From NCBI GenBank assembly GCA_025454255.1, contig JALOOU010000045.1:1-64000 (forward strand): a stretch of 64,000 nucleotides of DNA, read 5' to 3'. Origin of the DNA: Desulfobacterales bacterium. Its GTDB lineage: Bacteria > Desulfobacterota > Desulfobacteria > Desulfobacterales > SpSt-501. The notes under the pieces are model-generated. The model was not told the DNA's origin, did no database searches, and saw only the letters and a list, made by a program, of their open reading frames with translations. This document shows positions 27,113-37,574 of this stretch, in pieces (the first letter of the stretch is position 1; every line of letters begins with the position of its first letter). Made by a program: the position numbers and the translations under genes.

Positions 27113-29803
27113 TTACGGGTCGATTCGTTCAGACTTTACCCCAAATCGATTGGAAATTCCAGGCGAATCGACGGTTTTTTTCGATCCATCGGCCGCATCT
27201 GGCGTGCGCCCGCCGGCCAGCGCCTGCATCCGGCTCAGCGCGTTCAGCGCCTCGAGCGGGGTGAGCGCTTCGAGCTCCAGGCCGCGCAGCTCCTCGAGCA
27301 CCCTGGCCTCGGGGGGGCGGAAGAGCTCCAGCTGCATCGGGCCCGGTTTGGCGTCCCGGGGGGCGGGCATCGAAACCGGGGCGCCGTGCTCCCCGCTCTC
27401 GATGCCGAAGAGGATCCGCTTGGCCCGGCGGATCACCGCCGGCGGGATCCCGGCCAGGCGGGCCACCTGGATCCCGTAGCTGCGGTTGGTGCCGCCGGGC
27501 ACGAGCTTGTGCAGGAAGATGATCTCGTCGTTCCACTCCTTGACCGCGATGTTGAAGTTCTTGACGCGCGGCTTGCGGTCGGCCAGATCGGTGAGCTCGT
27601 GGTAGTGGGTGGCGAAGAGGGTCTTGACGCCGGTGCCGTTCAGGTCGTGCAGGTACTCGGCCACGGCCCAGGCGATGCTCAGCCCGTCGAAGGTGCTGGT
27701 GCCGCGGCCGATCTCATCGAGAATGACCAGGCTGCGGCCGGTGGCATGGTTCAAAATGTTGGCGGTCTCCTGCATCTCGACCATGAAAGTGCTCTGGCCC
27801 TGGGAGAGGTTGTCGAGCGCGCCGACCCGGGTGAAGATCCGGTCGACGATGCCGACGGCGGCCTTGCGCGCGGGGACGAACCCCCCCATCTGGGCCATGA
27901 TGACGAGCAGGGCCGCCTGCCGCAGCACGGTGGACTTTCCGGCCATGTTCGGCCCGGTGATGATCAGCACCTGGTTGGCCGCATCGTCCAGCTCGAGCGA
28001 GTTGGGCACGAAGCGCTCCCCGCCGATCATCTTCTCCACCACCGGGTGGCGCCCCTCCTCGATGAGCAGGCGCCCGTCCTCGAGGATCTCCGGTCGGCAG
28101 TAGTGGTTCTGGTCGGCCGCCTCGGCCAGGTTCAAAAGGCAGTCGAGCTCGGCCAGAAACCGCGCCACCGTCTGCAGCTGCGGATGGCGCTCCGCGGCCG
28201 CCGCGCGCACCTGCTGAAACAGTCGGTGCTCGAGTTCGGCGCGCTGCTGCTCCGCGCCCAGCACCTTGGCTTCAAAGCGCTTGAGCTCGTCGGTGATGTA
28301 GCGCTCGGCGTTGACCAGGGTCTGTTTGCGCACGTAGTGGGCCGGGGCCGCGTGCGCGCGCGCCTTGGGCACCTCGATATAGTAGCCGAAGACCCGGTTG
28401 TAGCTCACCTTGAGGCTGTTGACCCCGGTCGCCTCGCGCTCCTGTTTCTCCAGCCGCGCGAGGTATCCTTTGGCGTCGCGGCTGATGGCGGCCAGCTCGT
28501 CCAGCTCGGCGTCGAAGCCGGCCTTGATGAGGTGGCCCTCGTGGATCCCCGGCGGGGCGTCCTCGCGGATGGCGCGCTCGATCAGCCCGGCCAGCCGTTG
28601 GAGCTCCTCGATCGGCCCCGGCGGCGTGAAGCGCTCCGCCGAGAGCCCGCCGAGCTCGGCCCAGAGGACGGGCAGGACCTGAAGCGAGCGCATCAGCGCC
28701 AGGAGGTCGCGCCCGTTGGCCTGGTTCATGACGGTCTTGCTGCCCACCCGCTCCAGGTCGTGCACCGCCTTGAGCCGCTCGCGCAGCGCGCGCCGCGCGA
28801 TCACCCGCTCGCGGGCCTCGGCCACGGCTTCCTGGCGCTGCGCGATGGCCTGCCGGTCGCGCAGCGGGCTGAGCAGCCAGCGCTGGAGCAGGCGCGCCCC
28901 CATGGCGGTGCGGGTGTGGTCCAGCACCGAAAGCAGGGTGCCGCGGCGCGAGCCGGTGCGCAGGTTGCGGGTCAGCTCCAGGTTGAGCCGGCTGGTCTCG
29001 TCGACCACCAGGCAGGCGTCGAGCGAATAGCTTTCCAGGCGCGTAAGGTGCGCGGTCTGCTGCTTCTGGGTCTCGGCGACATAGGCCATCAGCGCCCCGG
29101 CCGCAGCCACGCCGGCGCGGAAGTGCTCGCAGCCGAACCCTTCCAGGTTGACGGTCTGGAATTGCTCGGTCAGCCGGCGGTAGGCCCGGCGGTAGTCGAA
29201 CTCCCGGTCGTTCAGATAGGTGACCGCCGCCGCAAGGCCCTGCTCCGCCTCGGCCCCGCCCCGGGCGCTCTCGGGCAGCAGGATCTCCTTCGGTCCCACC
29301 CGCCGAACCTCCTCCCGCAGCGCCTCGGGATCTGCCGATTCGGTGGCGCGGAAGGTGGCGGTGGAGATGTCGAGGTAGGCCAGCCCCGCGGCGCCGCCGG
29401 CGCGCGCCAGCGCCAGGATGAAGTTGTCGGTGCGGGCGTCGAGGAACTCCTCGTCGACGATCATACCCGGCGTGATGACGCGCACGACCTCGCGGCGCAC
29501 CAGGCCCTTGGCGGCGGCCGGGTCCTCCACCTGGTCGCAGACGGCCACCTTGTAGCCGTTTTCGATCAGCCGGGCGATGTAGCCGGTGGCGGCGCGGTGG
29601 GGCACCCCGCACATCGGCACGGGGGACTCGTCGTTTTTGTTGCGGGAGGTCAGGGTGATGTCGAGCACACGCGCGGCGGTCTCGGCATCTTCGAAGAACA
29701 TCTCGTAGAAGTCCCCCATGCGGTAGAACAGAATGGCATCCGGGTGCTCCCCCTTGATCTGGAGGTACTGCCGCACCATGGGGGTCGACTTGGGGGCGGT
29801 CAT
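27113..29803 (-). CDS. mutS: DNA mismatch repair protein MutS
   Basis: TPMVRQYLQIKGEHPDAILFYRMGDFYEMF; ITGPNMAGKSTVLRQ; ILDEIGRGTSTFDG. Confidence 0.98.
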   Translation of the reverse strand: MTAPKSTPMVRQYLQIKGEHPDAILFYRMGDFYEMFFEDAETAARVLDITLTSRNKNDESPVPMCGVPHRAATGYIARLIENGYKVAVCDQVEDPAAAKGLVRREVVRVITPGMIVDEEFLDARTDNFILALARAGGAAGLAYLDISTATFRATESADPEALREEVRRVGPKEILLPESARGGAEAEQGLAAAVTYLNDREFDYRRAYRRLTEQFQTVNLEGFGCEHFRAGVAAAGALMAYVAETQKQQTAHLTRLESYSLDACLVVDETSRLNLELTRNLRTGSRRGTLLSVLDHTRTAMGARLLQRWLLSPLRDRQAIAQRQEAVAEARERVIARRALRERLKAVHDLERVGSKTVMNQANGRDLLALMRSLQVLPVLWAELGGLSAERFTPPGPIEELQRLAGLIERAIREDAPPGIHEGHLIKAGFDAELDELAAISRDAKGYLARLEKQEREATGVNSLKVSYNRVFGYYIEVPKARAHAAPAHYVRKQTLVNAERYITDELKRFEAKVLGAEQQRAELEHRLFQQVRAAAAERHPQLQTVARFLAELDCLLNLAEAADQNHYCRPEILEDGRLLIEEGRHPVVEKMIGGERFVPNSLELDDAANQVLIITGPNMAGKSTVLRQAALLVIMAQMGGFVPARKAAVGIVDRIFTRVGALDNLSQGQSTFMVEMQETANILNHATGRSLVILDEIGRGTSTFDGLSIAWAVAEYLHDLNGTGVKTLFATHYHELTDLADRKPRVKNFNIAVKEWNDEIIFLHKLVPGGTNRSYGIQVARLAGIPPAVIRRAKRILFGIESGEHGAPVSMPAPRDAKPGPMQLELFRPPEARVLEELRGLELEALTPLEALNALSRMQALAGGRTPDAADGSKKTVDSPGISNRFGVKSERIDP

Positions 29804-29840
29804 TTCACTTTCGGAACGGGTGCGACGGAAGCTCCCCGCC

Positions 29841-30221
29841 TCAACGCGGGTGGGTCGGGGAGGTGATGGAGGACTCGGGCGGGTCGCCGGGCAACGGTTC
29901 GCCCTTGAGCCGCGCCAGCTCGGATTTGAGCGCGTTGGCCTCGGCCTCGCGGTCGGCGGCGGCGGCCGAGAGCTGCTTCAAGGCCTTGCGTTTGCGCACC
30001 TTGTCGGGCAGCGCGAAGACAAAGGCCACCAGCAGCCCGAAGACGAAAAAGATGAGGTAGAACACCGCCAGCGGCAGCTGGGGTGAGCGGTATTCAGGCG
30101 TCACGCCGAGGTTGAACCGCAGACTCTGATCGGTTCCGAAAAAATGGCTCTCGTTCTGGTACATCGCCAGACCCATGACGGCCAGGATGATCAGCCAGAT
30201 GACCAGCTTCGACTTGTTCAT
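29841..30221 (-). CDS. LapA-like small membrane protein
   Basis: Two TM segments then coiled-coil; KLVIWLIILAVMGLAMYQN. Confidence 0.6.
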   Translation of the reverse strand: MNKSKLVIWLIILAVMGLAMYQNESHFFGTDQSLRFNLGVTPEYRSPQLPLAVFYLIFFVFGLLVAFVFALPDKVRKRKALKQLSAAAADREAEANALKSELARLKGEPLPGDPPESSITSPTHPR

Positions 30222-30245
30222 GTGAGCGTCTCCGGAAGAGTGGAT

Positions 30246-30737
30246 TCAAGGCGCGATCGCCGCGAAATGTGGTTTCAGGTTGTCGCAGGTCTCCTTCAGG
30301 TGCTGGGGGATGACGCGAACGTCGGCGAAGACCGCCAGGGCGTTGGTGTCTCCCAGCCAGCGGGGGACCACGTGCAGGTGCAGGTGCTCCTCGATACCGG
30401 CGCCGGCCACCCGGCCTAAATTCAGCCCCACGTTGAAGCCCTCCGGCCGCATCACCCGCTTGAGCACCGCAACCGCCTGCTCAACGGTGGACATGAGCAG
30501 ACCCATCTCCTCGCGGTCGAGCTCCGCGAGGGAAGCTACGTGCCGCAGCGGGGCCACGAGCAGGTGGCCGTTGATGTAGGGAAACTTGTTCATCAGGACC
30601 ATGGTGCGCCGTCCCCGGTAAAGGAGCAGTTCCGCGCTGCCGGAGAGCGCCTGGCAGAAGACGCAGCCGTCAACCTTGTCGGCCAGGATGTACTCGATCC
30701 GCCAGGGGGCCCACATGGTTTTCATCGTCGTCGTCAT
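30246..30737 (-). CDS. HIT-family hydrolase
   Basis: CVFCQALSG, NKFPYINGHLLVAPLRHVASL, GAGIEEHLHLHVVPRW. Confidence 0.93.
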   Translation of the reverse strand: MTTTMKTMWAPWRIEYILADKVDGCVFCQALSGSAELLLYRGRRTMVLMNKFPYINGHLLVAPLRHVASLAELDREEMGLLMSTVEQAVAVLKRVMRPEGFNVGLNLGRVAGAGIEEHLHLHVVPRWLGDTNALAVFADVRVIPQHLKETCDNLKPHFAAIAP

Positions 30738-30812
30738 CCGCCGCTGCCCATTTGCCCGAGCTCAAATCCGCTGTGCGCGCAGTTCAATATGTAAATGCTT
30801 CGGGGCCAAAAT

Positions 30813-31589
30813 TCAACCCTTTTCTAGCGCCAGCGGAACCAGCTCGATCGCACCCCAGAGCGCCATCTGCTCGCCCGCCACGATCACCATCCCCTCCACC
30901 CCGGGGATGCGGCGCCCGTATGCGATGGCCCGGCGCAGATCCCTGGGCGACTGCACGAGGTTGCCGATCGCCGTGGCGGCGGCGTCCGCCAGGGCGCAGG
31001 AGCGTGCCACCACGCAGGCCGCATCGGCCCGACCGAAGCTGAGCGAGTGCCCGACGGTCCCGGAGGAGGTGCACACCGCCGCCGGCTCCCCGCCCCCGCC
31101 CACGACCACCCCGATCCGCAGGCTGAGGGGCGATGCTCCGGCGTAGAGCGCCACCGTGGCCGGGGCCGCGGTCTTCATAAAAATATCGCCCCCGTTTTCG
31201 ACGATGACCTCCTCGCAGCGCTCGAGCAGCCCGCAGCCCACGCGGGCGGCGATGGCCCCGGCGACCGCGGCCATCGGCCCCACCCCGGCCGCCGCCGCGG
31301 CGGCGATCATCTCCCTGACCACCGCGGGGGCCGGGCCCCCGGCCCTCCAGGGGGAGAGCGCGTGCAAGAACCCGGGGTGTTCGCGGAGGTAGGCCTCCAG
31401 GCTCTCCCGTTGCGCGCACACCAGGCGGCGCGCGGCCTCGCGCTCCTCCCGCGAGGCCCGGATCATGAGGTCGGTTTCGCCCACGACCACCTGAAAGCTG
31501 GCCAGCCGGCCGCCGGCCGCGAGGCTGCGGTAGGTGCGCGGTTCGAACCCGCCGGCCGAGGGCGCGCGCGTGAAAGGTGCGCCCGTCAT
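30813..31589 (-). CDS. UPF0280 (ApbE-like) family protein
   Basis: FQVVVGETDLMIRA, GPMAAVAGAIAARVG, VENGGDIFM, SSGTVGHSLSFGRADAACVVA. Confidence 0.85.
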   Translation of the reverse strand: MTGAPFTRAPSAGGFEPRTYRSLAAGGRLASFQVVVGETDLMIRASREEREAARRLVCAQRESLEAYLREHPGFLHALSPWRAGGPAPAVVREMIAAAAAAGVGPMAAVAGAIAARVGCGLLERCEEVIVENGGDIFMKTAAPATVALYAGASPLSLRIGVVVGGGGEPAAVCTSSGTVGHSLSFGRADAACVVARSCALADAAATAIGNLVQSPRDLRRAIAYGRRIPGVEGMVIVAGEQMALWGAIELVPLALEKG

Positions 31590-32770
31590 CCCCCGCCGCT
31601 CTGGATATAGGCCGGCCGCAGATGCGCGGGGCACTGGTCGATGAAGTAGGTGTCGGTCATGCCGGCGATGAAGTCGCGCACGATCTCAGCGGGGGAGTGC
31701 CCCGCGACATACTCCGGCGACATGCCGTTCAGAAACCCCCGGAAGATCACCGAGTCCAGCCGCTGGTCGGAGATGGCGGCGAGGTACTCCGCGAACAGGC
31801 GGCGGAAGAGCTCCCGGATGGCGCCGGTCTGCGGCTTCATGCGCGGGTTCAGGTAGATGCGATCCAGGTTGAACTGCTTAAGCCGGCGCAGGGCCTCGGA
31901 GACCTCCGGGCTGAAGGCCACGTACCCCTTTTCGTGGCTGGTTTTCAGGATGTCGGTCACCAGGTGGTAGACGATCGTGCCGTTGGTGTCGCCGAGCAGG
32001 CGCACGCTCGCCTGCGGCAGATCCTCGCGGCGGATCAGCCGCAGGCGGATGGCATCCTCAATGTCGCGGCCGATGTAGCTCACGGTGTCGGCCATGCGCA
32101 CCACGCAGCCCTCCAGGCTCATGGGGGTGAGCTCGGTGTCGGGCCGGTCCTTCTTGGCCTGCATCTCGGCCGCGAGGCTCGCGAAGCTCTTTCCCGGCAG
32201 CGGCGCAAGGCTCTGGTTGTGCACCTCCCCGTCGTGGCAGAGGATCCCGTCCAGGGTCTGCAGGCAGAGGTTCCAGCCCTGCCCCTTGCGCTCGACCAGG
32301 TCGAGGAAGTGCACGCTCTGCACGTTGTGCTGGAAGGTGCCGATCCCGTGCTCCACGCACAGCTCGGAGAGAAACCGCTCGCCGTCGTGGCCGAAGGGGG
32401 TGTGGCCGATGTCGTGGCCGAGAGCGATCGCCTCGATCAAATCCTCGTTCAGGCCGAGGAAGCGGCCGATGCTGCGGCTGATCTTGGAGACGAGCTGGAC
32501 GTGCAGCACGCGGTGGGTGATGTGGTCGTTGCGGATCAGGTAGAAGACTTGGGTCTTGTCGATGTAGCGCGCGTAGGCGCGCGAGTGCAGGATCCGGTCC
32601 ACGTCAACGGAAAACGCCTGCCGGTAGCCCTCGGTCAGAAACTCCTCCGTGCGCCGGCGCAGGGCGTCCGTGTTCCTGACGGCGTGGGCCGAGAGGCCGG
32701 CGGCGTGGCGCAGGTCGAGCTGCTCGCGGATGCTGCGCAGCGGCGGCGGGTCAGATCTCTCCATTTGCAA
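31586..32770 (-). CDS. Deoxyguanosinetriphosphate triphosphohydrolase-like HD protein
   Basis: HDIGHTPFGHDGERFL, SRAYARYIDKTQVFYLIRNDHITHRVLHV. Confidence 0.92.
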   Translation of the reverse strand: MQMERSDPPPLRSIREQLDLRHAAGLSAHAVRNTDALRRRTEEFLTEGYRQAFSVDVDRILHSRAYARYIDKTQVFYLIRNDHITHRVLHVQLVSKISRSIGRFLGLNEDLIEAIALGHDIGHTPFGHDGERFLSELCVEHGIGTFQHNVQSVHFLDLVERKGQGWNLCLQTLDGILCHDGEVHNQSLAPLPGKSFASLAAEMQAKKDRPDTELTPMSLEGCVVRMADTVSYIGRDIEDAIRLRLIRREDLPQASVRLLGDTNGTIVYHLVTDILKTSHEKGYVAFSPEVSEALRRLKQFNLDRIYLNPRMKPQTGAIRELFRRLFAEYLAAISDQRLDSVIFRGFLNGMSPEYVAGHSPAEIVRDFIAGMTDTYFIDQCPAHLRPAYIQSGGG

Positions 32771-33536
32771 TCATCGTCTCCATGAGCTGGGTGTGGTCGA
32801 TCCCGGCCCGGCGGAAGCCCTCCAGGCCGTATTTCATGTTGGCCTCGAGCACGCCGTAGCCTTCGCCGCAGCGGCAGATGTCGACGCCGACATCGTCCCA
32901 GCCGCAGGCCTCCGCCGTTCGCGCGGCGAGCGTCCGGGCCGCCGCGGGGACCGGCGCGAGGTCCACCCGGCCGCCGGCGGCGAGGTTCGAACGGAACTCC
33001 CCTGCGGCGCAGATGCGCCAGTAGGCGTGCACGACCCGGCCGCCGATGACGACCACGCGCATGTCCCGGTCGGCCGGCAGGTACTCCTGGATGTAGGCGA
33101 TCCGGGTCTTCGCGCAGTAGTCGTGCAGCTCGCCCGGGGTGGTGATCAGGTAGACGCCCCGGCCCAGCGCGGAGCCGCGGGGGATCTTGCCCACGAACGG
33201 AAAACGGAAATGCTCGCGGATGCGCGCTTTCTGCACCGGCCCGTAGAAGACCCGGGTCCGCGGGTGCGGAATGCCCAGCAGCGAAAACAGGGCGCTCTGC
33301 CGGATCTTGTCCTGGGCGCAGGCATAGGTGTTCCAGCTGGGGAAGGTGCGTTTGCCCAGGGTGTGGAACAGGCTGGCGTAGAAGGCCGACGGGTAATAGA
33401 CCGTCCCGGCCGCATGCATCAGGGCCCGCTCCCCCTCGCTGTAGTCCTCCAGGTTGGGTCGCACGCCGAGCGTCTGCACGTTGCGGCAGTTTCGCAGTCG
33501 GCGCTCAAGGGCGATCACTTTGCGCGTAACGCTCAT
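32751..33536 (-). CDS. ATP-grasp (RimK-like) protein
   Basis: FPFVGKIPRGSALGRGVYLI, YIQEYLPADRDMRVVVIGGRVVHAYWRI, DICRCGEGYGVLEANMKYG. Confidence 0.8.
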   Translation of the reverse strand: MSVTRKVIALERRLRNCRNVQTLGVRPNLEDYSEGERALMHAAGTVYYPSAFYASLFHTLGKRTFPSWNTYACAQDKIRQSALFSLLGIPHPRTRVFYGPVQKARIREHFRFPFVGKIPRGSALGRGVYLITTPGELHDYCAKTRIAYIQEYLPADRDMRVVVIGGRVVHAYWRICAAGEFRSNLAAGGRVDLAPVPAAARTLAARTAEACGWDDVGVDICRCGEGYGVLEANMKYGLEGFRRAGIDHTQLMETMIANGEI

Positions 33537-34066
33537 GGCCTCGCTTCGAACAGTCTCTGGATCCGCTCCAGGCTGCGGGCGGTGTGGGTCCCGGCCCAGT
33601 AGAGTCTCAGGCAGCGCGGGCAGCGGCCGAACCCGGGTGCGGTCTGCCAGACGTAGTCGGGCACGGCGCCGCGGGCCTGCTGCCGGCCGATGGCCTCGAT
33701 CGGCAGATTGCAGCGCAGGCAGCGGCTGAAGGGCCTGAGGTCGCACGCCGACAGCCCCAGCTCCCGGAGCACCTGCGCGGCCTGCGCGAACGGGTCGTCG
33801 GCGCGGATGAAAATCGCGGCCCGCTCCGGGAGCGCGGCGAGCACGCGGCGCGTGCGCGTCAGCAGAATGCGCCCCTCGCCGCAGCGCTGCGGGAACTTGG
33901 CCGGCGGGCACTCGGTTTCAAGGAGCGCATCGAAGCCCAGCAGGCGCAGCCATTTGCCCAGCCGGCCCAGCGTGCGTTCGACGGCGAATGCGGGGGCTCC
34001 TGGCGGCGAAGCGCCGGAGGGCGAAGCGTGCGTATGCATCGATAACCCGGGCACGTGGCGTTTCAC
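33533..34066 (-). CDS. Mut7-C PIN-like/zinc-ribbon protein
   Basis: VERTLGRLGKWLRLLGFDAL, ILLTRTRRVLA, CLRCNLPIEAI, RCPRCLRLYWAGTH; start uncertain. Confidence 0.85.
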   Translation of the reverse strand: MKRHVPGLSMHTHASPSGASPPGAPAFAVERTLGRLGKWLRLLGFDALLETECPPAKFPQRCGEGRILLTRTRRVLAALPERAAIFIRADDPFAQAAQVLRELGLSACDLRPFSRCLRCNLPIEAIGRQQARGAVPDYVWQTAPGFGRCPRCLRLYWAGTHTARSLERIQRLFEARP

Positions 34067-34316
34067 GGGGGTTTCCGTCCAAACCCGGCCAGCGGCACTA
34101 TAGCCAAAGCCTGCGGGCAGGTCAATTGCAGGAATTAACCACCGCTCAAGAATTCCCGCAAGTTGCCGATACTTCTAGAGCTGGCTTCGCAGCCGCTGCT
34201 GTCTGTCCGCCGGCGCCGCCCCAACCGCCCGACCGGCGGTGCGGCCGGGCCCCGATGGGGGCGCGAGCGGCTGCCGGCGCATCAACGCAAATTGCCATAA
34301 GAATGGACCCCGACGC

Positions 34317-36767
34317 ATGCGCAGGCGGAAACTTCTTCTGGGCGTTTTTTTAATTTTGATAGTTGGTGTTGTCGCGATGGTGGCGGCCGAGCTGAACCGG
34401 GAGGTCATCCAGCTGCACGACGGCAGGCTGATCCCGGTCGAGCGCATCTGGCAATCGGGAACCGACCTCTTCTACGAGAACGGCAAGGAGATCGGTTTTG
34501 TGAGCCGGGCGCAGGTCAAATCGGTCGGGGCGCTCGGCGCCAAGCAGAGCCTGCAGGCGGCCGGCGGCCGGGTCGCACGGTTTTTCGACCGCCGCCTGAT
34601 CGACCTCGGCCCGCTGCTCGGGCGCGCGGCCGCCTCGACGGCCGCCTGGCCGATCCACCCGGCAGCGGCGGCGGCGCCGCTCGCTCTCGTCCTGCTCGTC
34701 GTGGCGCTGCGCCGGCTCCGCGGCCGCCTGCCCGCCGGGCGCACCGCGGCAGCCGCCGCCGATGCCCCGGCCCCCCCGCGCGCGCCCAAAACCGATGAGC
34801 TCCCCCGCCGCGCCGACGTGGTCCGGTTTTTTCTGAACCTCTACCGCCACCAGCTCGGGGCCGACGCCGATGCCCCGGCGGAGTTCATCCACCTGCCCTG
34901 CGGCTCCGGGCCCAACCGGACCTACGAGCTGCGCGTCAAACACCATGCCGACTGGATCAAGCGCCGCATGAGCATCGGCCCGCTGGGCGAGGACAGCGGC
35001 AGCAAGAGCACCTGCTACTACGTCATCTTCGACCAGCACCTGGTGGTCAAGATTCCGCCCAAGCCCATCCTCAACTTCGAGGACTACGTGACCGGCCTGA
35101 AAAAAGAGCGCCACATCGTCGCGCGCCTGGCGCCGCGGGAGTGCATCGTCCCGACGGTCTCGGTGATCCTGGATCGGCTCCACCCGACGTCGGCCGGTCC
35201 CGGCGCGACCGCGGAAACCCAGGACGAGAAGCACATCGGCTGGCTGCAGAAATCGGTCGAGGCCCAGGAGCACCTTAAGATCAACGGCACCTTCGTCTAT
35301 TTCATGGACCTCTCCCAGCATCGCTTCCTCAGCCACATCATCGACGCCGCCCACGACATTACCGACGCCGTGCACGCGGAAATCACCGCCGTGCCCGAAA
35401 TTCTGCGCAACCCGGGCAAGTTCAAGGACCGCTACGTCGCCGAAAACGAGTCGGTGGGCTTCGAGATCCGCGACCTGTTCAACCAGTGCGAAGTCGAGAT
35501 CACCCGGCAGTTGAAGCAGCTGGGCAAATCGGCGGTCGTGCCCCCCTACCGGATCCAGAAATGGTTTCTGCAGTACCTGGAATCCCGCGCGCTGGGGGAG
35601 ATGGGGGAAGGCATCACCGCCGAGCTGGCCAACTCCATCACCTATGTGTTCGCCGCCCAGTTCCAGAAGCACCGCGCGAGCGTCGAAGCCTTCCTCGCTG
35701 CGGCCCGGCGCTACTCGGCGCGGCTGGCTCTGGACCAGAACCGGCAGGTCGTCTCCGGGATCATCGCCAAGCTGCTGGACCTGCTGGCGGAACTCGACCA
35801 AAAGCAGGTCGCCATGCGCGACCTCAAACCCGACAACCTGCTGGTGGCCGGCGACCCGCAGCGCTACCCGGCCTTCCTGCGAACTCCAGGGGAATATTCG
35901 CTGGGAATCATCGACGTCGAGACGGCGGTGGTCTTCGAGCCGGCCGAGGCGGGCCCGATCCGCCAACCCCTGCTGGGCGGCACCCCCTACTATGCCACGC
36001 CCTCGCACCTGCTGCCGAACGCGGTGCTCGCGCGCTGCTACGCGCAGCCTGGCCGCATCCTGCACTTCCAGGATTGGCACGCCGTTCTCGTCATGATCTA
36101 CAAGACCGTCACCGGCGAGCTGCTCTTCGAGCGCACCGCCCAGAAGTTCGTAGAGACCAAGACCGAGGTGATCCAGGCCCTGAAGGAGCGGCGCGCTCTC
36201 GAGGAGCTGGTGCCGGAGTTGAGCCGCGGCTTCTGGCGCAACGCCGTCGCGGAGTTCCAGGCCGGCATGCGGGCGCGGGAGGCCTCCCTGCGGCAGATCG
36301 AGGTCGACCTGCCGGCCTCCGCGCGGAAGTTGTTTTTGCAGACCCTGCGGCGCGATGCGGCCGCGACGGTGGATGCCATCCGGCGCCTCGTCGCCGCCCA
36401 GACCCAAATCCAGTCGGCCGCGGAACGCGAGCAGCTGATCGCCTGCTCCCACGCCCGCATCGGCCGGCTGATGCAGGAAATCGAGTTCAAATCCCGAGCC
36501 GGGGCCGTTTCGGCCGAGTCGGCCCGGCAGGCCCTCACGGTGTTCAAACGCCTCATGAACCTCAAGGCCCTCTACGAACGCAAGGCCCAGCTCGCGGCGG
36601 CCGTGGCGAGCCCGTCGATCCGTTTGAGCGCCTACGAGCTGCTCACTTTCATGTTCAACATGGTGCTCAAGACCATGTACCGCGAGGAGTGGACGCCTTT
36701 GGCGGAAGAGGCGGCCGCGACGGCCTGCCGCGCGGACGACGAGCTCTCCCTGGCGACCACGATCTGA
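34317..36767 (+). CDS. Membrane-anchored, divergent protein-kinase-like protein
   Basis: Two TM segments; LVVKIPP lysine, catalytic-loop-like AMRDLKPDNLLVAG, IIDVETA in place of DFG. Confidence 0.75.
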   Translation: MRRRKLLLGVFLILIVGVVAMVAAELNREVIQLHDGRLIPVERIWQSGTDLFYENGKEIGFVSRAQVKSVGALGAKQSLQAAGGRVARFFDRRLIDLGPLLGRAAASTAAWPIHPAAAAAPLALVLLVVALRRLRGRLPAGRTAAAAADAPAPPRAPKTDELPRRADVVRFFLNLYRHQLGADADAPAEFIHLPCGSGPNRTYELRVKHHADWIKRRMSIGPLGEDSGSKSTCYYVIFDQHLVVKIPPKPILNFEDYVTGLKKERHIVARLAPRECIVPTVSVILDRLHPTSAGPGATAETQDEKHIGWLQKSVEAQEHLKINGTFVYFMDLSQHRFLSHIIDAAHDITDAVHAEITAVPEILRNPGKFKDRYVAENESVGFEIRDLFNQCEVEITRQLKQLGKSAVVPPYRIQKWFLQYLESRALGEMGEGITAELANSITYVFAAQFQKHRASVEAFLAAARRYSARLALDQNRQVVSGIIAKLLDLLAELDQKQVAMRDLKPDNLLVAGDPQRYPAFLRTPGEYSLGIIDVETAVVFEPAEAGPIRQPLLGGTPYYATPSHLLPNAVLARCYAQPGRILHFQDWHAVLVMIYKTVTGELLFERTAQKFVETKTEVIQALKERRALEELVPELSRGFWRNAVAEFQAGMRAREASLRQIEVDLPASARKLFLQTLRRDAAATVDAIRRLVAAQTQIQSAAEREQLIACSHARIGRLMQEIEFKSRAGAVSAESARQALTVFKRLMNLKALYERKAQLAAAVASPSIRLSAYELLTFMFNMVLKTMYREEWTPLAEEAAATACRADDELSLATTI

Positions 36768-36815
36768 AAGCGCTTGCCCTGCCTGCGGCCCGAATGCAGC
36801 GTCAAGCCAGTCGCT

Positions 36816-36836
36816 ATCGCGGCTGGAAGCCGCTCC
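36816..36836. repeat. REP-like 21-mer TCGCGGCTGGAAGCCGCTCCC, copy 2
   Basis: Identical to 21678-21698. Confidence 0.7.
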
Positions 36837-36977
36837 CACACCAGCTGAAGCATATCGTCGAAATCGTTCCGCCGCGCGTTGACATGCGCGCGGCGGCGGG
36901 TTGACAGCGGCGTGCCGGGCGGGGTAGGCTCCCCACGCCCCGGATGGGGGCTCGAGAAAGAGAGGTTGGAGCAGACG

Positions 36978-37574
36978 ATGCCCGAGAGCGCAGAACCGCC
37001 CCCGGAACTGACCCATGAGCAGGGCCGGGCCCTCCTCCGACTGGCCCGGCGGACGATAGCAGAGAAGCTGGGGCGGCCGCCGGGGCCTTGCGGTGAAGAG
37101 CCGCCCGCCTTGACGGACCCGGCGCTCGAGAGGCGGGCCGGGGTGTTCGTGACCCTGGAACTCGGAAAGCGCCTGCGCGGCTGCATCGGCACGCTCCACC
37201 CCAACGAGCCCATCGTTGCAGGGGTGCGCAGCAACGCGCTCAATGCCGCCTTCCACGACCCGCGCTTCAAACCCCTGGCCGGGCGCGAGCTCGACCGGGT
37301 GCGCATCGAAGTGAGCGTGCTCTCCCCGCCCCGGCCCCTGAGCTACACCGGCCCCGCCGAGCTTCTCGCCCAGCTCACGCCCCATGTCCACGGGGTCATC
37401 ATCCGCCGCGGCCACGCCGGCGCCACCTTCCTGCCCCAGGTCTGGGGGCAGCTGCCCAAGGCGGAGGATTTCCTCAACCACCTCTGCCAAAAGGCCGGCC
37501 TGGCGCCGGAGGAGTGGCGGCGCGGCGGACTGGAGGTCTCGACCTACCGGGTCCAGTGCTTCAAAGAAGAGTAG
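36978..37574 (+). CDS. AMMECR1-domain (AmmeMemoRadiSam system A) protein
   Basis: GVFVTLELGKRLRGCIGTL, NALNAAFHDPRFKPL, FLPQVWGQLPKAEDFLNHLCQKAGL. Confidence 0.92.
   Translation: MPESAEPPPELTHEQGRALLRLARRTIAEKLGRPPGPCGEEPPALTDPALERRAGVFVTLELGKRLRGCIGTLHPNEPIVAGVRSNALNAAFHDPRFKPLAGRELDRVRIEVSVLSPPRPLSYTGPAELLAQLTPHVHGVIIRRGHAGATFLPQVWGQLPKAEDFLNHLCQKAGLAPEEWRRGGLEVSTYRVQCFKEE

Noticed and set aside
26882-29866. 994-aa plus-strand ORF
   Set aside because: Antisense to mutS; no recognisable domain.
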